From positions 372,001-436,000 of the forward strand of contig JAFKAC010000044.1 in NCBI GenBank assembly GCA_025766275.1: a DNA stretch of 64,000 bases, read 5' to 3'. The notes under the pieces were generated by a model, which did no database searches, was not told the DNA's origin, and saw nothing but the letters and a program-made list of their open reading frames with translations. Made by a program: the position numbers and the translations under genes. Shown here one piece after another: positions 1-7,633 of this stretch. The stretch's first letter is position 1. Each line of letters begins with the position of its first letter. This stretch comes from Lactarius indigo. Its lineage: Eukaryota; Basidiomycota; Agaricomycetes; Russulales; Russulaceae.

Positions 1-2711
1 CCATCAATTGACTCTTTACAGGGGATAAACAATGTTCCCTTGGTGCAATCGTGATCAGTGATTGTTAGAATGGAGTCGAACCCATGGGAAAGGGGAAGTT
101 TAGTAATGAAGTCCATTGTTACTGTTTCGAATGGTCGCGCCACAGGATCGGTAGTGATGGGGAAGGGTGGGGGTCGGGGTCGATGGGAGACAACTTTATT
201 TGCCTGACAGGCAGCACACCCTTTAACATAGGCTATAATGGTGTTTCGCATTCCTGGCCACCAGTAGTCGCGTGTAATAAGGGCGTGTGTATTGGCAATT
301 CCTGGGTGACCAGCACTAGGAGAGTCGTGATAGAGGGAAATTACCCCCCTCCTAAGACTGGGGTCTTCCACGACCACAAGGCGGCCGTCATACCACCAGG
401 AATTGTCAGAAAGGGATAGATGGTAAGTGGCATTCCAACGCAGAATCGTGGGGAGATGCAACAATTGGAGGGCGCGAACATCCCGCTCAAGAGAGGAGGG
501 CTGAGTAGCGCGGGCGAACAGTTGCGTGGGGAGGACGGTGACGTCCTGGTTATCAGTGGAACCATCATCGTGGTCAGGTCGCCGAGAGAGAGCATCAGCG
601 CGGTTAGTGGCACCAGGTTTGTGGACGAGTTTGAGATCGTATTCCCCAAGCAAGGGGATATAGCGGGCAACACGCCGGTTGATCTTGTGGGGCTGTTTGT
701 AGTACTGGAGGTTCGCGTGATCGGTATAGATAGTGACAGGGTGTGGGGAGCCGAGGAGGAAGTGGCACCACTCCTTAAGGGCAGTGATAACTGCAAGGAG
801 TTCGCGGTCATGGATATCATAGTTGCGCTCTGCCTCATTGAATGTTTTGGAGTGATAGGCGACTGGGCGGAGTTTATGGTTGTCGTCTCGCTGATATAGG
901 ATGCCGCCAGTGGCAAAGGCAGAAGCATCAACTTCAACCTCAAAGGGAGCGCTCAGGTCGGGTTGCCAGAGAACTGGAGTGCTGGTGAGGATGGTAACAA
1001 GTTTATCAATGGCGGCCGTGCATTCAGGTGTCCAGATAAAAGGGCAGTCCTTCTTTAGGAGATTAGTAAGTGGGCGAGCAATGTTGGCGAAGCCTGGGAT
1101 GAAGGGTCGCTGGTAGCCAAAGACGCCTAGGGTACTGCGCACTTGTTTAACTGTTTTAAGGGTGCAAGGCCAGTCTCTGAGTCCAGCAAGTTTTGTAGGG
1201 TCAGCTTCGATTTTGTCGCCTTCAAGGATGAGCCCCAGATACTCCACTCGTCGTGCTTCAAAGGTGCACTTTTCTGGTTTGAGGAAGAGGCTCTCGTGTT
1301 CCAGGATGTCAAGTACTTCATGGACGATAGTACGGTGGAGGGAGAGGTCATCTGGGGTAGCAATAAGAATGTCGTCCATGTAATCGAAGACATAGCGGCG
1401 GCTTTCTGCTTTTAACTGGGTACGCAGGATGGTGTCCATCATGGCTTGGAAGGTCGAGGGTGAATTGGTTAGCCCAAAGAACATGACACGCGGTTCGAAC
1501 AGTCCTTCCTCTGTTTTAAAGGCTGCTTTCCATTCGTCGCCTTCCTTAATTCGCACGTTATTATATCCCCACCTGATGTCAAATTTGGTGTAGAGGCGGC
1601 TGCCTCTGAGGCCTTCTGTGAGGGTTTTGATGAGGGGAAGAGGGTACGTGTTGCGAATGGTGTGTTGGTTTAGGCGTCGATAGTCTTGGACTGGCCGTAG
1701 TTTTCCGTCCTTTTTCTTAATAAAGAAAAAGGGGCTGGCATAGGGGGAGTGCGATGGGCAGATGTACTGCTTTGCCAAATGTTCATCTAAGAATTTTCGC
1801 AGTGCCCCACGTTCATCCTTGGTTAGGGGATACACCTTACAGTCAAGGGTGGTAGGCGCATTCGGGGCGAGCTCAATTGCATGATCCCAGTCACGTGATG
1901 GTGGGAAGCGTTGGGATTCCGCTTCGGAAAATACCTTGATGTGGCGGCGGTATTCGGCAGGGATCGAATCTTCAGTTAACTTTGCCTTGTCTTTATTCGC
2001 CTCTATAGCCCACTGTTGGGCTATGTTTGCTCCTCGGACCGCCTCCTCTTCTGGTATTCTGATGTGTAACTCATCTCCAGCTTCCCAGGGGTCGATGGCG
2101 TCTACAAGCGACTGCCATTTGTTAAAAGCGGCCGCCCTTACGACCAGGTAGGGGGATAGCGTCTGGTGTTGACTCTTTCCTGCTGCAGGGTTCGTTCTCT
2201 GTGCCTGATCGTTGATCGGGTTTGTTTCTGGGCTGCAGGGGTCGTCCTGGACCACGAATGCGTCTCCCCCGTCGGGGGCTTCGACTTGGATCGTGGTGGA
2301 TCGACGCGTTGTGGGTACGAGGAGGGTGGAGAGGTGGAGGGGTTCTGGGGTGAGTATTCCTTGTTTCCAGTCGATTGTTGGTTCGAATTGCTGAAGCCAT
2401 GGGTACCCTAACAGGATGTCATCGTTCCCTAGGTCGGTAATGTAGAAACGCTGAGTCGCGTGTCGATTTCCGAGCTGTGCCTTCAATGCGATATATTTGT
2501 CGATTCGTCCTGCTCGATTCTCGGTGCCATCGACGTTCCGAATCGTTCGAGGTGTGGTAAGTCGTCGTGTAGGGAGTTTTAGTCGTTGAGCAACTCGGGA
2601 GTGGATGAAATTTTCGGTTGCACCGCTGTCAACAAGCGCGATTTCGGCCGTTTCGCAAGTAGTTTGGAAAATGACTGATATTTGCAGGCTATTCCGTCGG
2701 CATACGTACAT
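1..2711 (-). CDS. pol: Element 1 pol polyprotein (protease-RT-RNase H-integrase), partial
   Basis: Read on the minus strand this frame is open from the end of gag to base 1. The first ATG is at 2711, but the frame is already open through the gag stop. An aspartic protease motif DSGATENFIH lies near 2602-2632. The reverse transcriptase has a FFFIKKKDGKLRPVQDY block near 1683-1739 and the catalytic YMDD near 1371-1386. RNase H shows DASAFATGG and YDIHDREL segments near 820-905. The integrase zinc finger (H-H-C-C, ending CAACQANK) lies around 195-330, followed by the start of the integrase core with TMDFITKLP. The end of integrase and any chromodomain are beyond the window. Pol lies in the -1 frame relative to gag, so it is probably made as a Gag-Pol fusion by frameshifting. 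Confidence 0.92.
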   Translation of the reverse strand, partial: MYVCRRNSLQISVIFQTTCETAEIALVDSGATENFIHSRVAQRLKLPTRRLTTPRTIRNVDGTENRAGRIDKYIALKAQLGNRHATQRFYITDLGNDDILLGYPWLQQFEPTIDWKQGILTPEPLHLSTLLVPTTRRSTTIQVEAPDGGDAFVVQDDPCSPETNPINDQAQRTNPAAGKSQHQTLSPYLVVRAAAFNKWQSLVDAIDPWEAGDELHIRIPEEEAVRGANIAQQWAIEANKDKAKLTEDSIPAEYRRHIKVFSEAESQRFPPSRDWDHAIELAPNAPTTLDCKVYPLTKDERGALRKFLDEHLAKQYICPSHSPYASPFFFIKKKDGKLRPVQDYRRLNQHTIRNTYPLPLIKTLTEGLRGSRLYTKFDIRWGYNNVRIKEGDEWKAAFKTEEGLFEPRVMFFGLTNSPSTFQAMMDTILRTQLKAESRRYVFDYMDDILIATPDDLSLHRTIVHEVLDILEHESLFLKPEKCTFEARRVEYLGLILEGDKIEADPTKLAGLRDWPCTLKTVKQVRSTLGVFGYQRPFIPGFANIARPLTNLLKKDCPFIWTPECTAAIDKLVTILTSTPVLWQPDLSAPFEVEVDASAFATGGILYQRDDNHKLRPVAYHSKTFNEAERNYDIHDRELLAVITALKEWCHFLLGSPHPVTIYTDHANLQYYKQPHKINRRVARYIPLLGEYDLKLVHKPGATNRADALSRRPDHDDGSTDNQDVTVLPTQLFARATQPSSLERDVRALQLLHLPTILRWNATYHLSLSDNSWWYDGRLVVVEDPSLRRGVISLYHDSPSAGHPGIANTHALITRDYWWPGMRNTIIAYVKGCAACQANKVVSHRPRPPPFPITTDPVARPFETVTMDFITKLPLSHGFDSILTITDHDCTKGTLFIPCKESID

Positions 2712-2758
2712 GCTGTCTACTTGGAAGGCTTGAACCCAGGCCGTGGGATTCGAGCTGG

Positions 2759-4441
2759 CTAAAAATCCTCGTCCGTGAAGAGGGCGTCGAGGATGGCCTC
2801 CTTCTCATCGTTTTTCATGGCGCGGACTTGGGCGGCGAAACTGTTGCCATCCTTTTTGGGTTGGGTCGGCGCAGTGGTGCTGGGAGCGGGTGCTACTGGT
2901 GCTGAGGTTGGTTCGATTTCGGCAATGCGTGCAGAAGTCGTATTTCCGCGACGGTTGTCGTTTTGGCGGATCGTTGTTGTTCCACCGCTAGTCTGGCTAG
3001 TTGATCGCTTCGGGCAGTCGCGTGAAAGGTGGCCCTTCCCGAAGCAACGGAAACAACGGCCTTCTGAGCGGCAACGTTGCATTTCTTCGTCGGTCAGCGC
3101 GATGCGAGCGCGATCAACATCCATCGCATCGGGATCGCGGGCTGGCATCGTGGTCTGCTGACTGGGTTGGTTATTGGTACGTCGTCCTCCTCCGTGGTTG
3201 CCACTCGAATTGAGCAGTTGAAACCATTCCTGTTTAGTTTTTCCGCCAATCTTTTTGCCCCCATCGTTGAGGCCTACACGAGCGCGAAGCATCGCGTACT
3301 TCCGTTGTTCTTTTTGGGCTGATTCGACCCATTGGGTAAAGGTTTCAGGTACGGTATCGCGTTTCAAGATGGCCGATAAGAGACCACGCGGCAATCCTCC
3401 CGAATAGAGGTCGACCGTGGCTGCGGCGTCGAGAGCATATCCTGCTTTCGCGGCAAGATTCTGGAATGTCGCTGTATACGTGTCAAGGTCCGATCCCTTC
3501 ATTTGGAGTGCTTTTAAAAGCTGGTAAGCGTCCTGTTTTTCCGTGACGTTGGTGTATGCTGATTTAAAGCTAGTGACGAAGTCGTTCCATAGCGACTCAT
3601 CGGTTTTTGGGATAGCGGCTGTTGTCGTCGTACCACTAACTTTTGCTCGAAGTCCCTCGAGCTGGGTGTCGACCCAATCGTCGACATTGGGTCCTCGGAT
3701 GAACGATAGCGCAAGGAACACGCGTTGATAGGGTGATCTGATAACTGACGAGTCTTCGTTCATGCCACGATACAGGTCGAATTCTCGAAGGAACTTCTTT
3801 GACTTATCGCGGGAACCATCGAATATGGCCGGGGCATTCCCGCTGAGTTTCCCTCCAGAAGAGGCGTTAGCTGCGGATCCGGAAGACATCGGGGGAGCTG
3901 ATGGGGTGAGAACGGGTGGTGCTGTGACGGCCAGGAGAGGTGGAAACACGGGTGAGACCGGTGTAGATGCTGTCGCGATCTGATGCCAAAAGTCGGGAGC
4001 GTCGACTGGTACAGTTTCGAGTGCTGTGGTGAGTTCGTCTGCTGATGTTTCGTCAGGTACTTCTGTGACGGGTGAATCTACACGTTCGGGCGCAGTTGGT
4101 TCTGGAAAGGATTCGGGGTTATCAAGATGATATCGTTCGGGGTTCTCGTTGTCCTCTGGGTTCCACCAACCGAGACCGACGTCGTTGTTGCGAGGGATGG
4201 CGAGGGATGATTTAGTGAAGAACTCGGTACCGTGTTTTTCGAGGACGTGCCACCGGTGATTTATAAAGTCGAGATTGTAAATTCGTCCGTTAAGGAGAGC
4301 TCGGTAGCCTCCTCGTCTGTCAACGTGCGATGAGTTCCAATAGGCACACCCAAGTACATGTGTCGGTAAGTCGTCTTGCCAGCGGCGGAATACCTCGGTC
4401 CACTGGTCGTCGGGTAAGAGATCGAGTTCGATGCTAGCCAC
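2759..4441 (-). CDS. gag: Element 1 gag, capsid/nucleocapsid
   Basis: This 560-codon frame encodes a retrotransposon Gag. A central capsid-like region (about residues 200-390) precedes one CCHC zinc knuckle near the C-terminus (CFRCFGKGHLSRDCP). The N-terminal 200 residues share order and motifs with element 2 Gag (DDQW/REQW, NHRW/DHRW), so they are genuinely coding. The frame starts at GTG, not ATG. A TGA lies upstream at the LTR edge, and no in-frame ATG occurs for roughly 220 codons. The GTG sits in a perfect Kozak-type context (GCCACC before it, G after). The stop TAG follows a run of T; slippage of one base on TTT before TAG would enter pol. Confidence 0.88.
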   Translation of the reverse strand: MASIELDLLPDDQWTEVFRRWQDDLPTHVLGCAYWNSSHVDRRGGYRALLNGRIYNLDFINHRWHVLEKHGTEFFTKSSLAIPRNNDVGLGWWNPEDNENPERYHLDNPESFPEPTAPERVDSPVTEVPDETSADELTTALETVPVDAPDFWHQIATASTPVSPVFPPLLAVTAPPVLTPSAPPMSSGSAANASSGGKLSGNAPAIFDGSRDKSKKFLREFDLYRGMNEDSSVIRSPYQRVFLALSFIRGPNVDDWVDTQLEGLRAKVSGTTTTAAIPKTDESLWNDFVTSFKSAYTNVTEKQDAYQLLKALQMKGSDLDTYTATFQNLAAKAGYALDAAATVDLYSGGLPRGLLSAILKRDTVPETFTQWVESAQKEQRKYAMLRARVGLNDGGKKIGGKTKQEWFQLLNSSGNHGGGRRTNNQPSQQTTMPARDPDAMDVDRARIALTDEEMQRCRSEGRCFRCFGKGHLSRDCPKRSTSQTSGGTTTIRQNDNRRGNTTSARIAEIEPTSAPVAPAPSTTAPTQPKKDGNSFAAQVRAMKNDEKEAILDALFTDEDF

Positions 4442-4462
4442 GGTGGCTAGTTCTGAGGTCGG

Positions 4463-4474
4463 TAGCTTTGGCTT
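4463..4474 (-). other. Element 1 primer-binding site (self-priming)
   Basis: The minus strand reads AAGCCAAAGCTA, one base after the LTR end. No TGG start, as expected for a tRNA-primed site, is present. The site complements the LTR sequence at 4683-4694. Confidence 0.75.
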
Positions 4475-4682
4475 ATGTCACGCCACTGCTGGGGCGTGCG
4501 TCGGGTCAGTCTGTAACAGGTCCTGCCTTAGGCAAAGGATACTGAGTTGGTCCGCTGCTGAGCAGAACGGCACCTAAGTCTGTGGGTGTTCCTTGATATA
4601 GCTCAAGGCAACAAGGCTTCAGAGAAGAGGACCGTGGTAGAGAAGAGAGGACTATGCTGAGGGACAAGACAGTAGATTGACG

Positions 4683-4694
4683 AAGCCAAAGCTA
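4683..4694 (-). other. Element 1 self-primer (predicted 5' end of RNA)
   Basis: The minus strand reads TAGCTTTGGCTT at the predicted start of the transcript. It is exactly complementary over 12 nt to the primer-binding site at 4463-4474. This matches the Tf1/sushi type of reverse transcription, where the RNA 5' end folds back and primes instead of a tRNA. Confidence 0.75.
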
Positions 4695-4719
4695 AGGAAA
4701 TACAGGGTGTACTACGGGG

Positions 4720-4727
4720 TTTATATA
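4720..4727 (-). promoter_or_regulatory. Element 1 TATA box
   Basis: The minus strand reads TATATAAA. The proposed transcript start, which is the first base of the self-primer at about 4694, lies 33 nt downstream, a normal TATA-to-start distance. Confidence 0.75.
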
Positions 4728-4736
4728 GCTAGTGTC

Positions 4737-4846
4737 CAGGAGTGCCAGCGAGGCAGTACAATGCCAGCAAGGTTAATGCCAGCAAAGCGGATGCCAGCAA
4801 AGCAAAGAAGTGAGGTAGATGCCAGCGAAGCAGATGCCTGCGAAGT
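4737..4846 (-). repeat. Short GCCAGC-type repeats upstream of element 1 TATA box
   Basis: The plus strand shows about seven spaced copies of ATGCCAGCRAAGC-like sequence. On the minus strand these read GCTGGCAT and lie immediately upstream of the TATA box. This is the usual place for LTR enhancer repeats. That they bind a regulator is inference. Confidence 0.6.
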
Positions 4847-4901
4847 AACAAAGGGACAATGGAAGGGAAGAAGAGAGGAAAAATATGGGGCGTTCATGAC
4901 A

Positions 4902-5138
4902 CGATAGCTCGATTTCTCGAGAATTTCCCACTCTACTGAACTATGAACCCCGCTCTTGAGTTTGGATGTCCGGCTGTGTGCTAAAAAATGAATCGGCAAC
5001 TGTTATGAAAACTGCAATAACGGGCCATGTGATGAACAGCAAGATGGAACCTATACTCACAGTGGGACAAAGTACTGTGGTGAGATAGAGGTAGCAACTG
5101 GTAAGCAGCAGAGGGGAAGTCTTGCAAGTGAAGCAGAA
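4902..5138. other. Sequence between the two retrotransposons, no gene seen
   Basis: These 237 bp separate the LTR of element 1 from that of element 2. No conserved coding frame was found. The last five bases (CAGAA) are the left target duplication of element 2. Confidence 0.7.
5134..5138. repeat. Target-site duplication of element 2, left copy
   Basis: CAGAA directly precedes the left LTR; the same five bases at 12859-12863 follow the right LTR. Confidence 0.93.
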
Positions 5139-5356
5139 TGTTACGTTTCTCATCTCGGACCCCTTACTGTACCGGTTGTGGCTACGGCGGTAAGGTAAAT
5201 TAGTCACGGACTCGGAGTTTACGACGGAGGTAGGAGTTTACGAATGACTCGATCCTAGTACAGGTAGTAGTAGTACTAGGATTGCGGTACTTACGCGATA
5301 CGTCGGACGCTATACTACAGTGACTCATAGCAGCGCTTGAAAGCCTGCTTTTCTTG

Positions 5357-5363
5357 TATTTAA
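5357..5363 (+). promoter_or_regulatory. Element 2 TATA box
   Basis: TATTTAA lies 31 nt before the predicted transcript start at 5388. The same sequence recurs in the right LTR. Confidence 0.7.
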
Positions 5364-5387
5364 GGAAGCTGCAGAAGACCAAGGATC

Positions 5388-5401
5388 GCTATCTTGGTCT
5401 T
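5388..5401 (+). other. Element 2 self-primer (predicted 5' end of RNA)
   Basis: GCTATCTTGGTCTT is the exact 14-nt complement of the primer-binding site at 5621-5634 and sits where the TATA box predicts the transcript start. Known Tf1/sushi elements use this arrangement for self-priming. Confidence 0.82.
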
Positions 5402-5620
5402 CTTCAATCGTCACGTCTTGTCTCTTTCTTCTCTTCACTTTCGTCTTTACTTTCGTCTTCGCTTTGTCGAGCCTCTGTCACAAAGAGTGCTGTCGGAACC
5501 CTAGTGTCTGCGAACATCTAGAACCTGCCTTCGCGCCATACGTCCTACGACGTGATTAGCTAAGTCGAACGGTCGCCTTATCCAGCTCAAGTCGAGCTAA
5601 CGTCGTGACGGCGTTACATT

Positions 5621-5634
5621 AAGACCAAGATAGC
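5621..5634 (+). other. Element 2 primer-binding site (self-priming)
   Basis: AAGACCAAGATAGC lies two bases after the LTR and pairs with 5388-5401. It does not begin with the TGG of tRNA-primed sites. The gag frame's GTG codon follows four bases later. Confidence 0.82.
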
Positions 5635-5638
5635 CATT

Positions 5639-7633
5639 GTGGCGACCACCATCAATACCAGAGAACAGTGGACGAGATTCCGTCCCTATCATCTAGAACG
5701 AAGAGGAGATCGTAACGTACCGACCCGATTCTTAGGAGCGGCCAGGTGGAGAGATCGAGGAGACGAAACTGGGTATTTCGTGGAATTCGACGGACCTACG
5801 AGGTTTAGACCTGTTGAGTTCAATTTCGACCACCTGTGCTGGGTGGAAATTACTTGGAATCCTATAGACCATCGCTGGGACGTCATTAGGCCAGCAGGAA
5901 GACAATACCAGTGCGACATTGACGCACGCGAACTCAATTCGCGAGCAGACTGGGGACCCATCGACGGTCAACTACGAGAACATTCTACCGGAGAAGCGGT
6001 CAGCGAAGAAACTGAAGAGGAAGAACAAAGCGAGGGAGGGCAACCCGCGAGTGTCGGACCTATTGAACAGTATACCATCCAACAAGCTGAGTCCCTGCAT
6101 ATCTCGGACCAGCCAGAAGTCATTCACGTACGATCGCCAGCAGCAGAAATGGCAACCACCACCATGACGACCGAAGAAGTCATGACCCTCAGAGAACAAG
6201 CGGCGCGAGAAGCGGCCGAAGCAATCAGACGAGAATCACAGCAAAACCTTATGCCCATCAATCCTGAAACCGGACACCGCATGACTGCAGACGACGCAGC
6301 AATCTTCCGAGCCATTGGGCCTGATCAAGGAGACCCCCCATCAGGAGAAGGAGGAAGACGAGGAATGCCATTAGACCCTCCGCCAGGATGGGGAGGGCCA
6401 CCCGGAGATGACTTCCCTCGACGCTCCGGAAGAGGAGGAAACCCGCCTGACCTCCCAAACAACCCGCCAGAAGGGGGACCCCCAGGAGGAGGTGGGGGCG
6501 GCGGTGGTGGGGGGGCAGGAGGAGGAGGACATGGATACGAGAAATTAACCGGTGAACCACCCACAATTTTTGACGGAGACCGCACTAAAGTAGACTCATT
6601 CCTCACGCAATGGCACGTGTACTGGGGGATGAATCTCGACACCCCCGTCATGCGCAACGACTATCGACGATGTCTGCTCTTCCTATCCTACATCAAGGGG
6701 GTATCCGTCAGCGAATGGGTACTCTCCTATCTCAAATGGCTTAATCGACAAATACAACGAGGAATAGATCAACATACGCGGGAACTGTGGAATGCAGTGG
6801 CGGAAGGGTTTAACCAAAGGTTCGTCAATACCCTTGAACGAGAACAGGCTCAAGCCCTCCTGAGGAAAGGCCTCAAGATGACCGATGGGGACATCGATAA
6901 ATACGTCAACGAATTCGAGGAGGCGACCAGAAAAGCAGGCTATCGCCTCAATGACCCACAAACCATCGACCTATTCACAAAAGGACTCCCCAAGAAATTA
7001 TACGAGAAGACTTACGACCTGGACGAACCGGAGACCTTCGACGAATGGAAACGGGCAGCGCTTCGTCGTCAGAAAAACTATATCCATATCAGGGCCAGGG
7101 TGGATGAGTACAAGGACAACAAACCAAAGAAGACGGGCAACGCCGGATGGAGTGTCCCGCAGAATCTCGCCAATCCTTGGGCGATGGACACATCTGCTGA
7201 TCGAACAAGGGCAAGACTAGCGGGTTCAGAAGAGATCGATTACGGCAAACCGCCGTATACCACTTTACCCCCATTTCCGCCGCGCGGCGGCCCCGGGGCT
7301 AGAGGACGCGGAAGAGGAGGAATGCGACGAGATCTCAGGACAGTCCTGTGTTACAACTGTAATGCGCCAGGACATCTCTCACGAAATTGCCCCCATCCAC
7401 GACAGCCGCGACAATGGCGACCGCAAGAACCCGGGCCGTCTACCGTCCGAATGACGGAGACCGACTACTACGCGCAGGAGACGCCACCTGCCCAAATACA
7501 AGCTGCTTCGACCAGCAAAACGGCGGAGGAACGAGCCAAGGAATGGCTCACGGGGGTAGCTAACGCCCCTGACGAAGTAAAGGACTTGATACTACAGGAT
7601 TTGTGGGGGAAAGAGGGTTTTCGGAGCGCCTGA
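5639..7633 (+). CDS. gag: Element 2 gag, capsid/nucleocapsid
   Basis: This frame of 664 codons encodes Gag. A disordered acidic stretch (about residues 115-160) and a Pro/Gly-rich segment (about 225-300, including a long glycine run) precede a capsid-like helical region (about 300-510). One CCHC knuckle (CYNCNAPGHLSRNCP) follows near residue 570. The frame starts at GTG at 5639. No in-frame ATG exists between the TGA at the LTR edge and about residue 170, yet the N-terminal part matches element 1 Gag. Initiation is therefore probably at a non-AUG codon, or on an RNA form not evident here. The 3' end overlaps pol, which is in the -1 frame. Confidence 0.9.
   Translation: MATTINTREQWTRFRPYHLERRGDRNVPTRFLGAARWRDRGDETGYFVEFDGPTRFRPVEFNFDHLCWVEITWNPIDHRWDVIRPAGRQYQCDIDARELNSRADWGPIDGQLREHSTGEAVSEETEEEEQSEGGQPASVGPIEQYTIQQAESLHISDQPEVIHVRSPAAEMATTTMTTEEVMTLREQAAREAAEAIRRESQQNLMPINPETGHRMTADDAAIFRAIGPDQGDPPSGEGGRRGMPLDPPPGWGGPPGDDFPRRSGRGGNPPDLPNNPPEGGPPGGGGGGGGGGAGGGGHGYEKLTGEPPTIFDGDRTKVDSFLTQWHVYWGMNLDTPVMRNDYRRCLLFLSYIKGVSVSEWVLSYLKWLNRQIQRGIDQHTRELWNAVAEGFNQRFVNTLEREQAQALLRKGLKMTDGDIDKYVNEFEEATRKAGYRLNDPQTIDLFTKGLPKKLYEKTYDLDEPETFDEWKRAALRRQKNYIHIRARVDEYKDNKPKKTGNAGWSVPQNLANPWAMDTSADRTRARLAGSEEIDYGKPPYTTLPPFPPRGGPGARGRGRGGMRRDLRTVLCYNCNAPGHLSRNCPHPRQPRQWRPQEPGPSTVRMTETDYYAQETPPAQIQAASTSKTAEERAKEWLTGVANAPDEVKDLILQDLWGKEGFRSA

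Larger units (their letters stand above)
1..4901 (-). mobile_element. Ty3/gypsy LTR retrotransposon (element 1), 3' part beyond left edge
   Basis: The minus strand carries, in order, an LTR (4901 to 4476), a primer-binding site, gag (4441 to 2759) and pol (2711 to 1, still open at the window edge). Pol order is protease, reverse transcriptase, RNase H, integrase, which defines Ty3/gypsy (Metaviridae-type) elements. The second LTR and the target-site duplication lie outside the window, so age cannot be judged. Gag and the visible pol contain no internal stop, so the element looks recently active. It belongs to a different subfamily from the neighbouring element 2: the proteins are clearly diverged although the layout is the same. 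Confidence 0.93.
4476..4901 (-). repeat. Element 1 5' LTR (426 bp)
   Basis: The boundaries are inferred from one copy only. On the minus strand the LTR begins TGTCA and ends TGACA, which form a short terminal inverted repeat. It ends one base before the primer-binding site. It contains a TATA box, an upstream series of TGGCAT-type repeats, and the self-primer sequence. The partner LTR is outside the window. Confidence 0.75.
5139..5618 (+). repeat. Element 2 5' LTR
   Basis: It begins TGTTACG and ends GTTACA. It holds a TATA box at 5357-5363 and the predicted RNA 5' end at 5388. An inverted repeat (AGAAGACCAAG, spacer, CTTGGTCTTCT) spans about 5372-5403 across the start site. Confidence 0.97.

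Noticed and set aside
420..899. Plus-strand 159-codon frame in element 1
   Set aside because: It is antisense to the RNase H/integrase part of pol on the minus strand.
6325..6657. Minus-strand proline-rich frame opposite gag
   Set aside because: It is the antisense of the glycine-rich stretch of gag.
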